Positions 1 through 8,147 of a DNA stretch of 28,396 nucleotides are shown here, piece by piece (the first letter of the stretch is position 1; every line of letters starts with the position of its first letter). The stretch covers positions 1 through 28,396 of the forward strand of contig CABQER010000012.1 of the NCBI GenBank assembly GCA_902463235.1, written 5' to 3'. Source of the DNA: an uncultured Faecalibacterium sp. Lineage in GTDB: Bacteria; Bacillota; Clostridia; Oscillospirales; Ruminococcaceae. The notes below the pieces were generated by a model, which searched no databases, was not told the DNA's origin, and worked only from the letters and a program-made list of their open reading frames with translations. The translations under genes and the position numbers were made by a program.

Positions 1-231
1 AAGGTGCTGTCCAAGCAGCCCGGCAGCGAGGGCGTGAAGAGCGACAAGGTGCTGGAGCTGAACGTGAACCACCCCGTGTTTGCTGCCCTGAAGGCCGCAC
101 AGGAGGCCGGTGACACCGAGAAGCTGAACAAGTACAGTGCCCTGCTGTACGCACAGGCACAGCTGATCGAGGGTCTGCCCGTGGACGACCCCGCCGCTTA
201 TGCCGAGGCCGTTTGCAGCCTGATGAAGTAA
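1..231 (+). CDS. htpG: Chaperone protein HtpG (Hsp90), C-terminal end only
   Basis: The reading frame is open from the first base of the window and ends in TAA at 229-231, so this is the last 76 codons of a gene that starts upstream. The segment with NHPVF, then EKLNKYSALLYAQAQLIEG and a closing PVDDPAAYAEAV stretch matches the C-terminal dimerisation region of bacterial Hsp90. HtpG is an ATP-dependent cytosolic chaperone dimer that remodels client proteins. The N-terminal ATPase domain lies outside the window and cannot be checked. A GTG at position 4 is only an internal valine codon. A terminator follows at 246-279, so this gene is not co-transcribed with the next one. Identification rests on motif recognition alone, but this tail is distinctive. 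Confidence 0.88.
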   Translation, partial: KVLSKQPGSEGVKSDKVLELNVNHPVFAALKAAQEAGDTEKLNKYSALLYAQAQLIEGLPVDDPAAYAEAVCSLMK

Positions 232-245
232 ACTTTTATGGAGAG

Positions 246-279
246 GCCGCTGTTGCATTTGCGCAGCGGCTTCTTTTTT
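246..279 (+). terminator. Intrinsic terminator after htpG
   Basis: Stem GCCGCTG (246-252) pairs with CAGCGGC (264-270), with an 11-nt loop, followed by TTCTTTTTT. It lies 14 bases after the htpG stop codon. Confidence 0.85.
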
Positions 280-360
280 GCGTCAACGATTTTTAATTTT
301 GCGTTTGTCACGGTCTGCGAACCGCTCCAAGCGCATTTTCACGGGAGCAGAAATACCCCC

Positions 361-389
361 TTAACAAAAAGGCCGCGCTCCGCTATAAT
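361..389 (+). promoter_or_regulatory. Sigma-A type promoter for the XpaC-like gene
   Basis: TTAACA at 361-366 (5 of 6 to TTGACA) and a perfect TATAAT at 384-389 are separated by exactly 17 bp. The predicted start of transcription is near 396, leaving a leader of about 47 nt before the ATG at 443. An AAAGGA ribosome-binding site is at 427-432. Confidence 0.8.
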
Positions 390-442
390 AGAGTGGAACG
401 TGGTCTTTTATTTTTATCTTTCTGTGAAAGGAATTCTGTTTC

Positions 443-1549
443 ATGGAGCCGAGAAAACATTATTTTGCAAAGATCCCCACCATTGCCATCTTTATCGTCA
501 TGGCGATGTCCGGGCCGTTGGGGGTGCTGCTGTTCATCCTGAAGGGCATCGACCAGAAGGTGCAGAAGGAGGAGCAGGAAGCCGCCCGCGCCCAGGGTAA
601 TTACCGCGCCGACCTTGGGCCGGAGCCTGACCGGAAGAGCGCACCCGTCTACGGCCACGATATCCCCACGGCAGAGCAGAAAAGCGCCAAACAGTGGCAC
701 AAGAATATTGCCGCCCTCTGCACCATTATGGGTGCCGTTTTCCTGTTTGCCGGGGTGATGGATGCGGTGGATATCATTGGTGCATGGCAGGTGCTGCCCG
801 ACCCCGGAGAGCTGTTTTCCGATATCGTCATGGCAATTGGCGGCGGCGGTGCGCTGCTGACCGGTCTGCGGATGAACCGCACCCACAAGCTGGAGCGGCT
901 GCTGGATAAAGTTGTGGGCGAACGGGATAACATCCCCCTGCCGGAGCTGTTTGCCGCCGCCGGGGTGGATGCCACCCGGGGACGTGCCGCCGTGAAAAGC
1001 GCCATCGAGCACGGATACTTCGGCGCAGACGCCTACATCGACAACCGCACCGACACACTGGTGGTGCGGGGCGCTGCGCCACAGCCGAAAAAGCCCGCGC
1101 CCGCTCCGGTACCTAAAGCTCATCCTGCCGCAGAGGACGAGTACGCCTCCCTGCTGCGCCAGCTGCGGGAGGTGAACGATGCCATCCCTGACCCGGTGAT
1201 GAGCCAGAAGATCTCCCGGCTGGAAGAAGTCAGCGGGCGTATTTTTGCGCTGGCGCAGAAGGACCCGGACAAAAAAGCGCAGCTGCAAAAGTTTATGAAC
1301 TACTACCTGCCCACCGCACTCAAGCTGCTGAACACCTACGCCAGCCTTTCCGGGCAGGCAGTGGAGGGCACGAACATTACCGACGCCAAGCACAGCATTG
1401 AACGCAGCATGGACCTGCTGGTGACCGCCTTTGAAAACCAGCTGGACAAGCTGTTCCAAGCCGATGCGCTGGACGTGAACGCCGACATTGCCGCACTGGA
1501 AGGAATGCTGAACCTTGACGGCCTGACCGGCAGCGAATTTACCCGCTGA
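443..1549 (+). CDS. XpaC-family membrane-anchored protein (5-bromo-4-chloroindolyl phosphate hydrolysis family)
   Basis: 368 aa. A hydrophobic segment at residues 11-35 and two more around 88-114 and 124-141 indicate membrane anchoring. Residues 161-208 (PELFAAAGV ... IEHGYFGADAYIDNRTDTLVV) look like a small winged-helix-like module. A Pro/Ala-rich linker (211-230) leads into a helical C-terminal domain with the hallmark FMNYYLPTALKLLNTY (about 284-299), typical of XpaC proteins. The biochemical role of XpaC is not established; the family name comes from a plate phenotype. In other Firmicutes it often sits beside a TelA/toxic-anion-resistance gene, but none is adjacent here. It is a single-gene transcription unit: own promoter at 361-389, AAAGGA ribosome-binding site 10 nt before the ATG, and terminator at 1554-1597. 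The long reading frame on the opposite strand is a GC-rich shadow. Confidence 0.8.
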   Translation: MEPRKHYFAKIPTIAIFIVMAMSGPLGVLLFILKGIDQKVQKEEQEAARAQGNYRADLGPEPDRKSAPVYGHDIPTAEQKSAKQWHKNIAALCTIMGAVFLFAGVMDAVDIIGAWQVLPDPGELFSDIVMAIGGGGALLTGLRMNRTHKLERLLDKVVGERDNIPLPELFAAAGVDATRGRAAVKSAIEHGYFGADAYIDNRTDTLVVRGAAPQPKKPAPAPVPKAHPAAEDEYASLLRQLREVNDAIPDPVMSQKISRLEEVSGRIFALAQKDPDKKAQLQKFMNYYLPTALKLLNTYASLSGQAVEGTNITDAKHSIERSMDLLVTAFENQLDKLFQADALDVNADIAALEGMLNLDGLTGSEFTR

Positions 1550-1553
1550 ACCA

Positions 1554-1597
1554 CACCCCCGTACCCGATGGCTGCATCGGTGCGGGGGTGCTTTTTT
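1554..1597 (+). terminator. Intrinsic terminator after the XpaC-like gene
   Basis: Strong stem: CACCCCCG and the following bases (1554-1570) pair with CATCGGTGCGGGGGTG (1575-1590) with a small internal mismatch, then CTTTTTT. It begins 5 nt after the stop codon. Confidence 0.9.
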
Positions 1598-1879
1598 GTG
1601 CAAAGTGCAATTTTCCATCCCGTCTTTTTTGGGCGCTGCGCTCAAAATTTCGGGATTTGTGTGCATTTATGCCAAGCATTTTGATTCGCCGAAAAAATTT
1701 TTATTTTATTTGTTCAGCAGCAGCCGATTGGGCTGCGCAGGCACTTTTTGCAACTTTTCATCGAGATGCAACAATAACACATGGTTTTTTGCGCTGCATT
1801 TGACTATTATAGAAGCAGCTACGGCAGCTGCGAACGGCTGCATCGACTTTTCCGATCATAATAGTAGGAGGAAATTTCC
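1598..1879 (+). promoter_or_regulatory. AT-rich upstream region and structured leader of galKT
   Basis: No gene is seen in this gap. It is clearly more AT-rich than the flanking genes and must contain the galK promoter. Candidates are weak: TTGATT (1681-1686) with TTTTAT (1704-1709) at 17 bp, or a TATTAT -10 at 1805-1810 without a good -35. A nested inverted repeat lies at 1618-1655 (ATCCCG and CGGGAT outside, TTTTGGGC and GCTCAAAA inside). ACTATTAT (1803-1810) and ATAATAGT (1858-1865) form a perfect 8-bp inverted repeat ending directly at the AGGAGG site (1866-1871). It encloses GCAGCT/AGCTGC (1815-1820/1826-1831) and ATCG/CGAT (1842-1845/1853-1856). This could be an RNA three-way junction or a pair of operator half-sites. 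Confidence 0.45.
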
Positions 1880-3166
1880 ATGATGAAGTCCATTTCCACC
1901 TGGAAGCAGGAGCTGACCGAGGGCGCACACGCTGCGCGTCTGGCTGGGCTGTACTGCTGCACCCCCGACAAAACCCCTGCACAGGCAGCCCGCTATGCGG
2001 CTGTTCTGGACGGGTTAGAGACCACCTTTGGCGCACATACCGAGGCCGGTCTGTATAGCGCCCCCGGCCGCACCGAGATCGGCGGCAACCACACCGACCA
2101 CCAGCACGGCCGTGTGCTGGCTGGCAGCGTGAACATTGACATGATCGCCGCTGCCGCTCCCAACAGCCTGAACCAGCTGCGCGTGCAGAGCGAGGGGTAC
2201 GACCTGTGCGTCATCGACCTTGACGACCTGACCGCCCGCAAGGAGGAAGAGAACACCACTGCTTCCCTACTGCGCGGCGAGTGCGAGGCTTTCCGTCAGC
2301 GTGGCGCAAAGCTGTCCGGCCTGGACGTGTACATCTCCTCTAACGTGCCCAAGGGCAGCGGCGTTTCTTCCTCTGCCGCCTTTGAGGTGCTGGTCGGCGT
2401 GATCCTGAACGACTGCTTCATGGCAGAAAAGGTCTCCCCCATCGCCATTGCACAGATCGGCCAGTGGGCAGAGAACGTCTACTTTGGCAAGCCCTGCGGC
2501 CTGATGGATCAGATGGCTTCCAGCGTGGGCAACATTATCACCATCGACTTTGCCGACAAGGCAAACCCCGATGTGGAGCCGGTGCAGGTGGACTTTTCCA
2601 AGGCCGGTCTGGCGCTGTGCATTCTGGACTCCGGCGCAGACCATGCCGACCTGACCGACGAGTACGCCGCCATCCCCAACGAGTGCCGCGCTGTGGCCGC
2701 TGTGTGCGGCGGCGAGGTGCTGCGGGACGTGCCTTTCGAGACCTTCCTTGCAAATGTCCCGGCCTGCCGCAAGCAGTGCGGCGACCGCGCTGTGCTGCGC
2801 GCCTTCCATTTCTACGCCGACAACGACCGCGTACCCCAGCAGGTAGCTGCCCTGCGCGAGGGCGACTTTGACGCCTTTTTGCAGATGGTGACTGCCTCCG
2901 GCGACAGCAGCTGGGAGTATCTGCAGAATGTGATTCCCGCCGGGTACAAGGAGCATCAGGAGGTGGCTGTGACCATCGCCGCTGCCAAGCACTATCTGGG
3001 CGGCAAGGGCGCTGTACGCGTGCACGGCGGCGGTTTTGCCGGTACGGTGCAGGCCTTTGTGCCGGTGGAGATGCTGGCAGACTTTAAGACCAACATGGAG
3101 AAGATCCTCGGCGCTGGCCGCTGCCATGTGCTGAGCATCCGTCCCGAAGGAGGTGCTGTGCTGTGA
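1880..3166 (+). CDS. galK: Galactokinase
   Basis: 428 aa. Phosphorylates alpha-D-galactose with ATP to galactose 1-phosphate, the first committed step of the Leloir pathway, in the cytosol. All GHMP-kinase signatures are present: the galactokinase signature GRTEIGGNHTDHQHG (about 63-77), the ATP-binding motif PKGSGVSSSAAFEV (157-170), GLMDQMASS with the catalytic Asp210, and the C-terminal glycine motif VHGGGFAGT (381-389). It is somewhat longer than the roughly 390 residues of E. coli GalK, with extra N-terminal residues, as in several Clostridia. The ATG at 1880 has AGGAGG at 1866-1871 with 8-nt spacing; a second ATG at 1883 is possible. The stop overlaps the GTG start of galT, so the two are translationally coupled. 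Confidence 0.96.
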   Translation: MMKSISTWKQELTEGAHAARLAGLYCCTPDKTPAQAARYAAVLDGLETTFGAHTEAGLYSAPGRTEIGGNHTDHQHGRVLAGSVNIDMIAAAAPNSLNQLRVQSEGYDLCVIDLDDLTARKEEENTTASLLRGECEAFRQRGAKLSGLDVYISSNVPKGSGVSSSAAFEVLVGVILNDCFMAEKVSPIAIAQIGQWAENVYFGKPCGLMDQMASSVGNIITIDFADKANPDVEPVQVDFSKAGLALCILDSGADHADLTDEYAAIPNECRAVAAVCGGEVLRDVPFETFLANVPACRKQCGDRAVLRAFHFYADNDRVPQQVAALREGDFDAFLQMVTASGDSSWEYLQNVIPAGYKEHQEVAVTIAAAKHYLGGKGAVRVHGGGFAGTVQAFVPVEMLADFKTNMEKILGAGRCHVLSIRPEGGAVL

Positions 3167-4662
3167 TCTCCACTGCCATCCAGCAGCTCGTGAACTACGG
3201 GCTGGACACCGGGCTGATCCTGCCCGATGACGAGATCTATATCCGCAACCAGCTTCTGATGACCATGCAGCTGGACGACTTTACTGCCTCGGAGGGCGAG
3301 GTGTGCTATACCGATCTGGAAAGCATCCTTAAGACTCTCGTGGACGATGCCGTTGCCCGCGGCGTGTGCGCGGACAACTCCACCGCACGCGATCTGTTCG
3401 ATACCAAGCTGATGGGCGTGCTGACCCCGCGCCCCAGCATCGTGCGCGCAAACTTCGAGGAGCGGTACGAGAACGAAGGTCCGCAGGCCGCTACCGACTG
3501 GTTTTACAAGTTTAGTCAGGACACCGATTACATCCGCCGCTACCGCATCAAGCGCGACCTGAAGTGGGTCACCAAGACCGAATACGGTGACTTGGATATC
3601 ACCATCAACCTGTCCAAGCCGGAAAAGGACCCCAAGGCCATTGCCGCCGCAAAACTTGCGCCCCAGAGCGCTTACCCCAAGTGCCAGCTGTGCGCGGAGA
3701 ACGAGGGCTACGCAGGCCGCATGAACCACCCCGCGCGCGAGAATCACCGCATCATCCCGCTGACCATCAACGACAGCGCGTGGAATTTGCAGTACAGTCC
3801 CTACGTTTACTATAATGAGCACTGCATCGTGTTCAACAACCAACACACCCCTATGAAAATCGAGCGGGCAACCTTCCGCAAGCTGCTGGATTTTGTGGGT
3901 CTGTTCCCCCACTATTTTGTGGGCAGCAACGCTGACCTGCCCATCGTGGGCGGCAGCATCCTGAGCCACGACCATTTCCAGGGTGGTCACTACGAATTTG
4001 CCATGGCTAAAGCCCCCATTGAAAAGGCTTGGGTGTTCCCCGGCTTTGAGGATGTGGAGGCCGGTATCGTGCACTGGCCTATGAGCTGCATCCGTCTGAC
4101 CTGCGCGGATGATGCACGCCTTGTAGAGCTGGCCGATAAGCTGCTGACCGCTTGGCGCGGCTACACCGACGAGAGCTGCTTTATCTTTGCCGAGACCGAC
4201 GGCGAGCCCCACAACACCATCACGCCTATTGCCCGGATGCGGGACGGCAAATATCAGCTGGATTTGGTGCTGCGCAACAACATCACCACCCCGGAGCATC
4301 CGTTGGGTGTGTACCACCCCCATGCCAAGCTGCACCATATCAAAAAAGAGAACATTGGTCTCATCGAGGTGATGGGTCTGGCCGTGCTGCCCAGCCGTCT
4401 GAAGCAGGAGCTGTTCGACCTTGCAGATGTGCTGGTGGCGCACCTGCCCACCGCAGAGTACCCCGAAGCCCTGCAAAAGCACGCCGAGTGGGCGGAAGAG
4501 ATCCTTGCAAAGCATCCGGAGCTGAACGCAGATAACGTCCACACCATCCTGCAGGACGAGGTGGGTCATGTGTTCGCACAGGTGCTGGCAGATGCCGGTG
4601 TGTACAAGCTGGATGAAGCAGGCCGCGCCGGTTTTATCCGCTTCCTTGAAAGCGTAAAATAA
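3163..4662 (+). CDS. galT: UDP-glucose--hexose-1-phosphate uridylyltransferase, class II
   Basis: 499 aa. Exchanges UMP between UDP-glucose and galactose 1-phosphate, giving UDP-galactose and glucose 1-phosphate. Its length and the motif GGSILSHDHFQGGHYEFAM (263-281) mark it as the long Firmicute class II GalT (as in B. subtilis), not the roughly 350-aa E. coli type. A YPKCQLCAENEGYAGR stretch (171-186) is also typical; it carries a Cys pair at 174/177. Translation starts at GTG 3163, which overlaps the galK stop as GTGA; AAGGAGG at 3147-3153 lies 9 nt upstream and overlaps the end of galK. No galE or galM is in the window, so the epimerase must be elsewhere. Terminator at 4680-4713. Confidence 0.95.
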   Translation: MISTAIQQLVNYGLDTGLILPDDEIYIRNQLLMTMQLDDFTASEGEVCYTDLESILKTLVDDAVARGVCADNSTARDLFDTKLMGVLTPRPSIVRANFEERYENEGPQAATDWFYKFSQDTDYIRRYRIKRDLKWVTKTEYGDLDITINLSKPEKDPKAIAAAKLAPQSAYPKCQLCAENEGYAGRMNHPARENHRIIPLTINDSAWNLQYSPYVYYNEHCIVFNNQHTPMKIERATFRKLLDFVGLFPHYFVGSNADLPIVGGSILSHDHFQGGHYEFAMAKAPIEKAWVFPGFEDVEAGIVHWPMSCIRLTCADDARLVELADKLLTAWRGYTDESCFIFAETDGEPHNTITPIARMRDGKYQLDLVLRNNITTPEHPLGVYHPHAKLHHIKKENIGLIEVMGLAVLPSRLKQELFDLADVLVAHLPTAEYPEALQKHAEWAEEILAKHPELNADNVHTILQDEVGHVFAQVLADAGVYKLDEAGRAGFIRFLESVK

Positions 4663-4679
4663 ACCATAACTCACAAAGG

Positions 4680-4713
4680 CTGTTGCGCCTATCATAGCGC
4701 AACAGTCTTTTTT
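4680..4713 (+). terminator. Intrinsic terminator of galKT
   Basis: Perfect 9-bp stem CTGTTGCGC (4680-4688) / GCGCAACAG (4697-4705), 8-nt loop, then TCTTTTTT. It lies 17 nt after the galT stop. Confidence 0.92.
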
Positions 4714-4797
4714 AGAACACAGCATCGCGCAAAAACGCGCTTCCTTCACTCTCTCCCTGTGAAAAAGTCAGCCGGGAAGATCTGCGGATTTTCCCGG

Positions 4798-4842
4798 TTG
4801 ACAAATTAAATTTTTCATTTTGCATCGTTATTTTGACGGAGG
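4798..4842 (+). promoter_or_regulatory. Likely cutC promoter and ribosome-binding site
   Basis: A perfect TTGACA lies at 4798-4803, followed by an AT-rich stretch. No good -10 sits at 16-18 bp (best nearby hexamers are weak, such as CATCGT at 4823-4828), so the element is only partly convincing. GGAGG at 4838-4842 is 9 nt before the cutC ATG. Confidence 0.4.
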
Positions 4843-4851
4843 TATCCGCTT

Positions 4852-5619
4852 ATGCACTACACCTTGGAAGTTTGCGTAGACAGCACCGCCAGCGCGCTGG
4901 CGGCAAAACGCGGCGGCGCTGACCGGCTGGAACTGTGCGCCGACCTTATTATCGGCGGCACCACCCCTTCCCCTGCCCTGCTGCGTCAGGTCAAGGCCGA
5001 GACCGGTCTGCCGGTGCGGGTGCTGCTTCGCCCCCGTTTTGGTGATTTTTGCTACGACCGCTACGAGCTGGCACAGATGGCTGAGTGCGCCGCCGAGCTG
5101 GTCTCTGCCGGTGCAGACGGTATCGTGACCGGCGTGCTGACCCCGGCGGGCACGCTGGACACAGATGCCCTGTGCCCTATCTACGCTGCAGCCCGGCAGG
5201 CGGCAGAAAAAGCCCATCGCACCGTGGACTGCACCCTGCACCGCGCCTTTGATGTCTGCTGCGACCCCTTTGCCGCGCTGGAAGCTGCAAAGCAGCTGGG
5301 GCTTGCCACCATCTTGACCAGCGGACAGGCCGCAAGCGCCCCGCAGGGTGCTGCCCTGCTGCGGCAGCTGGTGGAAGCTGCCGGGCAGGAAGTGGAAATA
5401 TTGGTAGGCGCAGGCGTATCCGCTGCCAACATCCCCGCCCTTGCCGCCCAGACTGGTGCCCGGGCGTTCCACCTTTCCGGCAAGCAGGTGCTGGACAGCC
5501 GCATGACCTTCCGGCGAGAGGGCGTGCCCATGGGTCTGCCGGGTTTTTCGGAGTTTGAGATTTGGCAAACCAGCGAAGCAAACATCCGTGCCGCTCGCAC
5601 CGCATTGGATGCGCTGTAA
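4852..5619 (+). CDS. cutC: CutC family protein (copper homeostasis TIM-barrel protein)
   Basis: 255 aa, close to the roughly 250-residue family length. The N-terminus LEVCVDSTASALAAKRGGAD followed by RLELCADLIIGGTTPS is the CutC signature. Later VLLRPRFGDFCY (res 57-68), GADGIVTGVLT and TVDCTLHRAFDV follow the TIM-barrel strands of the family. CutC was named for copper tolerance in E. coli; its enzymatic activity is not firmly established, and many Firmicutes carry it as an orphan gene. Here it stands alone: upstream is the galKT terminator, downstream are two hairpins and a convergent operon. An ABC exporter with a CueR-like operator lies just downstream on the other strand, which fits a metal theme, but that link is an inference. 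Confidence 0.9.
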   Translation: MHYTLEVCVDSTASALAAKRGGADRLELCADLIIGGTTPSPALLRQVKAETGLPVRVLLRPRFGDFCYDRYELAQMAECAAELVSAGADGIVTGVLTPAGTLDTDALCPIYAAARQAAEKAHRTVDCTLHRAFDVCCDPFAALEAAKQLGLATILTSGQAASAPQGAALLRQLVEAAGQEVEILVGAGVSAANIPALAAQTGARAFHLSGKQVLDSRMTFRREGVPMGLPGFSEFEIWQTSEANIRAARTALDAL

Positions 5620-5678
5620 CGGGCAAATAGAGTTTTTATACCCTGTCCCGGTGTAATTGAGAAAGGATCGGTCTGCCC

Positions 5679-5713
5679 GCAGTGCTTCTGTTTCCGCAGG
5701 AAACAGGCACTGC
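5679..5713. other. Strong imperfect hairpin downstream of cutC
   Basis: GCAGTGC-TT-CTGTTTCC (5679-5695) pairs with GGAAACAG-GCACTGC (5699-5713): 15 bp with one 2-nt bulge and a 3-nt loop. No T-run follows on either strand, so it is not a standard terminator. It may be an mRNA-stabilising 3' structure or a dispersed intergenic palindrome. Confidence 0.6.
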
Positions 5714-5751
5714 ATTCTGCCGTTTCCCATTACGCCCCCTCCCGTGAAAAT

Positions 5752-5787
5752 GCAAAATCGGGCAGCCCGCAGGCTGCCCGATTTTGC
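5752..5787. terminator. Bidirectional terminator between convergent cutC and the ABC exporter
   Basis: Perfect 16-bp stem (5752-5767 with 5772-5787; arms GCAAAATCGGGCAGCC and its complement) around the tetraloop CGCA. The A/T ends of the arms supply T-tracts in both directions, as usual for a shared terminator between convergent genes. It lies about 20 nt beyond the minus-strand permease stop. Confidence 0.85.
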
Positions 5788-5806
5788 TCTAATAAAGTTT
5801 TCCCCC

Positions 5807-7399
5807 TCAGTGCAGAGTGGAAAACCGGGCTGCGCCGCGGGTGCACAGCCAGCGGTACAGCAGCAAATCCAGCCCCAGCAGCACTGCAAGACAAACAGCC
5901 TGCGCAGCCAGCGGCGGCACAGCGTAGTCCAGCAGGCTCAGGGGTAAAAACAGCACCCCGCCCGCCAGTAGCCACCCGCCGAACATCGCCAGCATACTGG
6001 CGGCGCTCCGCTTGACCACGGCGGCTTCGCTGACCCAGTGGAGGTTGGGCAGGCACAGTCCCAAGGCAAGGCCCATTTGCGCCGTCAGCCACACAAAGGC
6101 TGCCAACACCGCCAGCACCGGCAGCCCCTGCCCTGCCGGAATGCGCAGCGCTGCCATGGCGCACCCGGCGCACAGCCACGCCCCCGGCAGCGTGAGCAGC
6201 AGTTGCAGTTCTATCTTTGCCCGCAGCACCTGCTGCGGGGTCACCGGCAGGCTTTGCAGCAGCCAAAGGGTGCCGCCCTCCAGCGACACCGACGGCGCTG
6301 TGATAAAGTTCATGGCGGCTGCGGTGCACACCATCCCGCACACCAGCATAGGCAGGGTCTCGGGCGGGTAAGCGGCGGTAAAGGCGCGCAGGGCAGCGGC
6401 TTTCCACAGCGCTGCCACGCCCAGCACCGGCAGCAGCAGACTGCTTAATGCGCAGTTGAGCAGCCACATGGGGCAAGCCCCCAGATGCAGCAGTTCCCGC
6501 CGCAGCAATGCCCGGTGCGGGGGCTGCTTTTTTTGCGCCTTTGCGCGGTATACCGCTTTGGCTCTGCCCGGTTCAAGGGTCAACAGCCGCAGATACGGCT
6601 TTGCCAGCACCTTGCCGCAGAGCAGCACACAGGCCGCAGCCAGCGCCAGCAACAGCAGCAATGCCGGAGCGCTGCCCACTGCGGCGAAGCCCAGCAGACG
6701 CAGCGGTGCAGCGGCACGGCTTGCCGCAGCGCCCGCCTGTACGGCGTCCAGCGCAAGAGCATCCACTGCGTTGCTCACCCAGCAGAACGCTGCATAGTAG
6801 GCCGCCAGAAAGAGCAGCGTACCCACCACTGTAACAAGGCTTTTGTGCCGGGCGCGGCGGTTGAGCAGCGCCACCGCCCAGCCCAGCAGAACGGCCAGCA
6901 CCATGGAGACCCCCGCCAGCGCCAGTGCCACCGGCAGCGCCGCCAGCAGGGCTCCGCCGGGGCGGGGTAGCACCAGCGCATAGCAGACCACAGAGGGCAC
7001 CCACGCCAGCAGCAGATAAATAAGCCCGGTCAGGTACACCCCGCCGCAGCGCACCGCAAAAATAGCGCCCGGCGGGATGGGCAGCGCCAGCAGCTGCTGG
7101 TTATCCCGGCAGCGGAACAAATGCCCGTAGCTGGTAAAGGCGCTGGCCAGCACGCTGACCGTCAGCGCCGAAAGCTCCATCAGCACAAAATAGAGCCAGT
7201 TCAGCCCCTGCGGCACCAGCGTCACTGCCAGAGGCAATGCCATCGAGCCAAAGCTGAGCATGACCAGCAGGATCAGCACCGTAAACAGCAGTGCGTAGCC
7301 AAGGGCTTCTACCCGGGAGCGCCGCTTGCCCGTTTTGCTGCTGCGCACAAAGGCCGCACCCAGTTCCAAAAGCTGTTTTTTGAGCAATGCACGGATCAT
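5807..7399 (-). CDS. Putative ABC transporter permease, ABC-2-like
   Basis: 530 aa and largely hydrophobic. After a short basic N-terminus (about residues 1-30) come repeated membrane spans, for example the stretch YALLFTVLILLVMLSFGSMA (about 35-54), then LIYLLLAWVPSVVCYALVL and many more; roughly 10-12 spans are likely. The charged loop FRCRDNQQLLALPIPPG between early spans resembles the loop of ABC-2 exporter permeases. No specific substrate signature was recognised. Its ATG overlaps the stop of the preceding ATPase gene by 4 nt (ATGA), so the two form one exporter operon. The operator at 8155-8175 suggests induction by a MerR-type regulator responding to a metal or a drug. Substrate unknown. 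Confidence 0.82.
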   Translation of the reverse strand: MIRALLKKQLLELGAAFVRSSKTGKRRSRVEALGYALLFTVLILLVMLSFGSMALPLAVTLVPQGLNWLYFVLMELSALTVSVLASAFTSYGHLFRCRDNQQLLALPIPPGAIFAVRCGGVYLTGLIYLLLAWVPSVVCYALVLPRPGGALLAALPVALALAGVSMVLAVLLGWAVALLNRRARHKSLVTVVGTLLFLAAYYAAFCWVSNAVDALALDAVQAGAAASRAAAPLRLLGFAAVGSAPALLLLLALAAACVLLCGKVLAKPYLRLLTLEPGRAKAVYRAKAQKKQPPHRALLRRELLHLGACPMWLLNCALSSLLLPVLGVAALWKAAALRAFTAAYPPETLPMLVCGMVCTAAAMNFITAPSVSLEGGTLWLLQSLPVTPQQVLRAKIELQLLLTLPGAWLCAGCAMAALRIPAGQGLPVLAVLAAFVWLTAQMGLALGLCLPNLHWVSEAAVVKRSAASMLAMFGGWLLAGGVLFLPLSLLDYAVPPLAAQAVCLAVLLGLDLLLYRWLCTRGAARFSTLH

Positions 7400-8115
7400 A
7401 GCGCTTCCCCCGTATCCTCCAGTTCCAGAAAGACCTCTTCCAGCGTATCATCACCGCGCACCTGCTCCATGGCACCCTCGCGCACCAGCTGACCTTTGCG
7501 CAGAATGGCTACCCGGTCACAGAGCTTTTCGGCCACCTCCAGCACATGGGTGGAGAAAAAGATCGCCCCGCCCTGCGCGCAGAAGGCCTTCATCTGGGTC
7601 TTGAGTTGATGGGAGGCCAGCGGGTCCAGCCCGACAAAGGGCTCGTCCATTAAAATCAGCTTCGGCTCGTGCAGCAGCGCCGCAATAATCGCCAGTTTCT
7701 GCTTCATGCCGTGGGAGTACGCCCCGATGGACTGTGCCAAGTCCTGCGTCAAGCCAAAGGCATCGCCGTACTGCCGGATACGCTGTGCCCGCTGTGCGGC
7801 ACTTACGCCGAAGATGTCTGCAATAAAATCAAGGTACTGGATGCCGGTCATATAATCGTAAAGCTGCGGGTCATCCGGCAGATAGGCCAAGCGGCGCTTG
7901 CATTCCAGCGGGTCATTCCGCACCGAGATGCCGTCCACATAAATTTCGCCGACATCGAATTGCTGGATGCCGCAGCAGCATTTTAAGGTAGTGGTCTTGC
8001 CCGCGCCGTTGTGGCCGATAAAGGCGCACAGTTCCCCCGGGCGGATATGCAGACAAAGGTCCTGCACGGCGGGCTTACCGCCGTAGGTTTTGGTCAGGTG
8101 CTCTATTTTTAACAT
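7396..8115 (-). CDS. ABC transporter ATP-binding protein of a two-gene exporter
   Basis: 239 aa, a single nucleotide-binding domain. Walker A GHNGAGKTT (34-42), signature YSHGMKQKL (133-141), Walker B LILMDEP (153-159), D-loop GLD and H-loop His190 are all present. A signature of the SxGMKQ type is usual for ATPases of ABC-2 exporters (CcmA/DrrA-like). It energises the membrane protein encoded immediately downstream (4-nt overlap). AAGGAGG lies 6 nt upstream of the start (8122-8128 on the opposite strand). The gene is read divergently from the riboswitch-controlled cobalamin locus. The transported compound is unknown. Confidence 0.93.
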   Translation of the reverse strand: MLKIEHLTKTYGGKPAVQDLCLHIRPGELCAFIGHNGAGKTTTLKCCCGIQQFDVGEIYVDGISVRNDPLECKRRLAYLPDDPQLYDYMTGIQYLDFIADIFGVSAAQRAQRIRQYGDAFGLTQDLAQSIGAYSHGMKQKLAIIAALLHEPKLILMDEPFVGLDPLASHQLKTQMKAFCAQGGAIFFSTHVLEVAEKLCDRVAILRKGQLVREGAMEQVRGDDTLEEVFLELEDTGEAL

Positions 8116-8147
8116 GGGCTGCCTCCTTATTATTTAGCGTCGAGCCA

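Noticed and set aside
383..1666. 427-codon minus-strand frame opposite the XpaC-like gene
   Set aside because: No family features, no ribosome-binding site, and it spans the plus-strand promoter and terminator.
2992..4749. 585-codon open frame on the minus strand opposite galT
   Set aside because: It is antisense to a clear class II GalT, reads through the galKT terminator and has no recognisable domain; a product of GC-rich codon bias.
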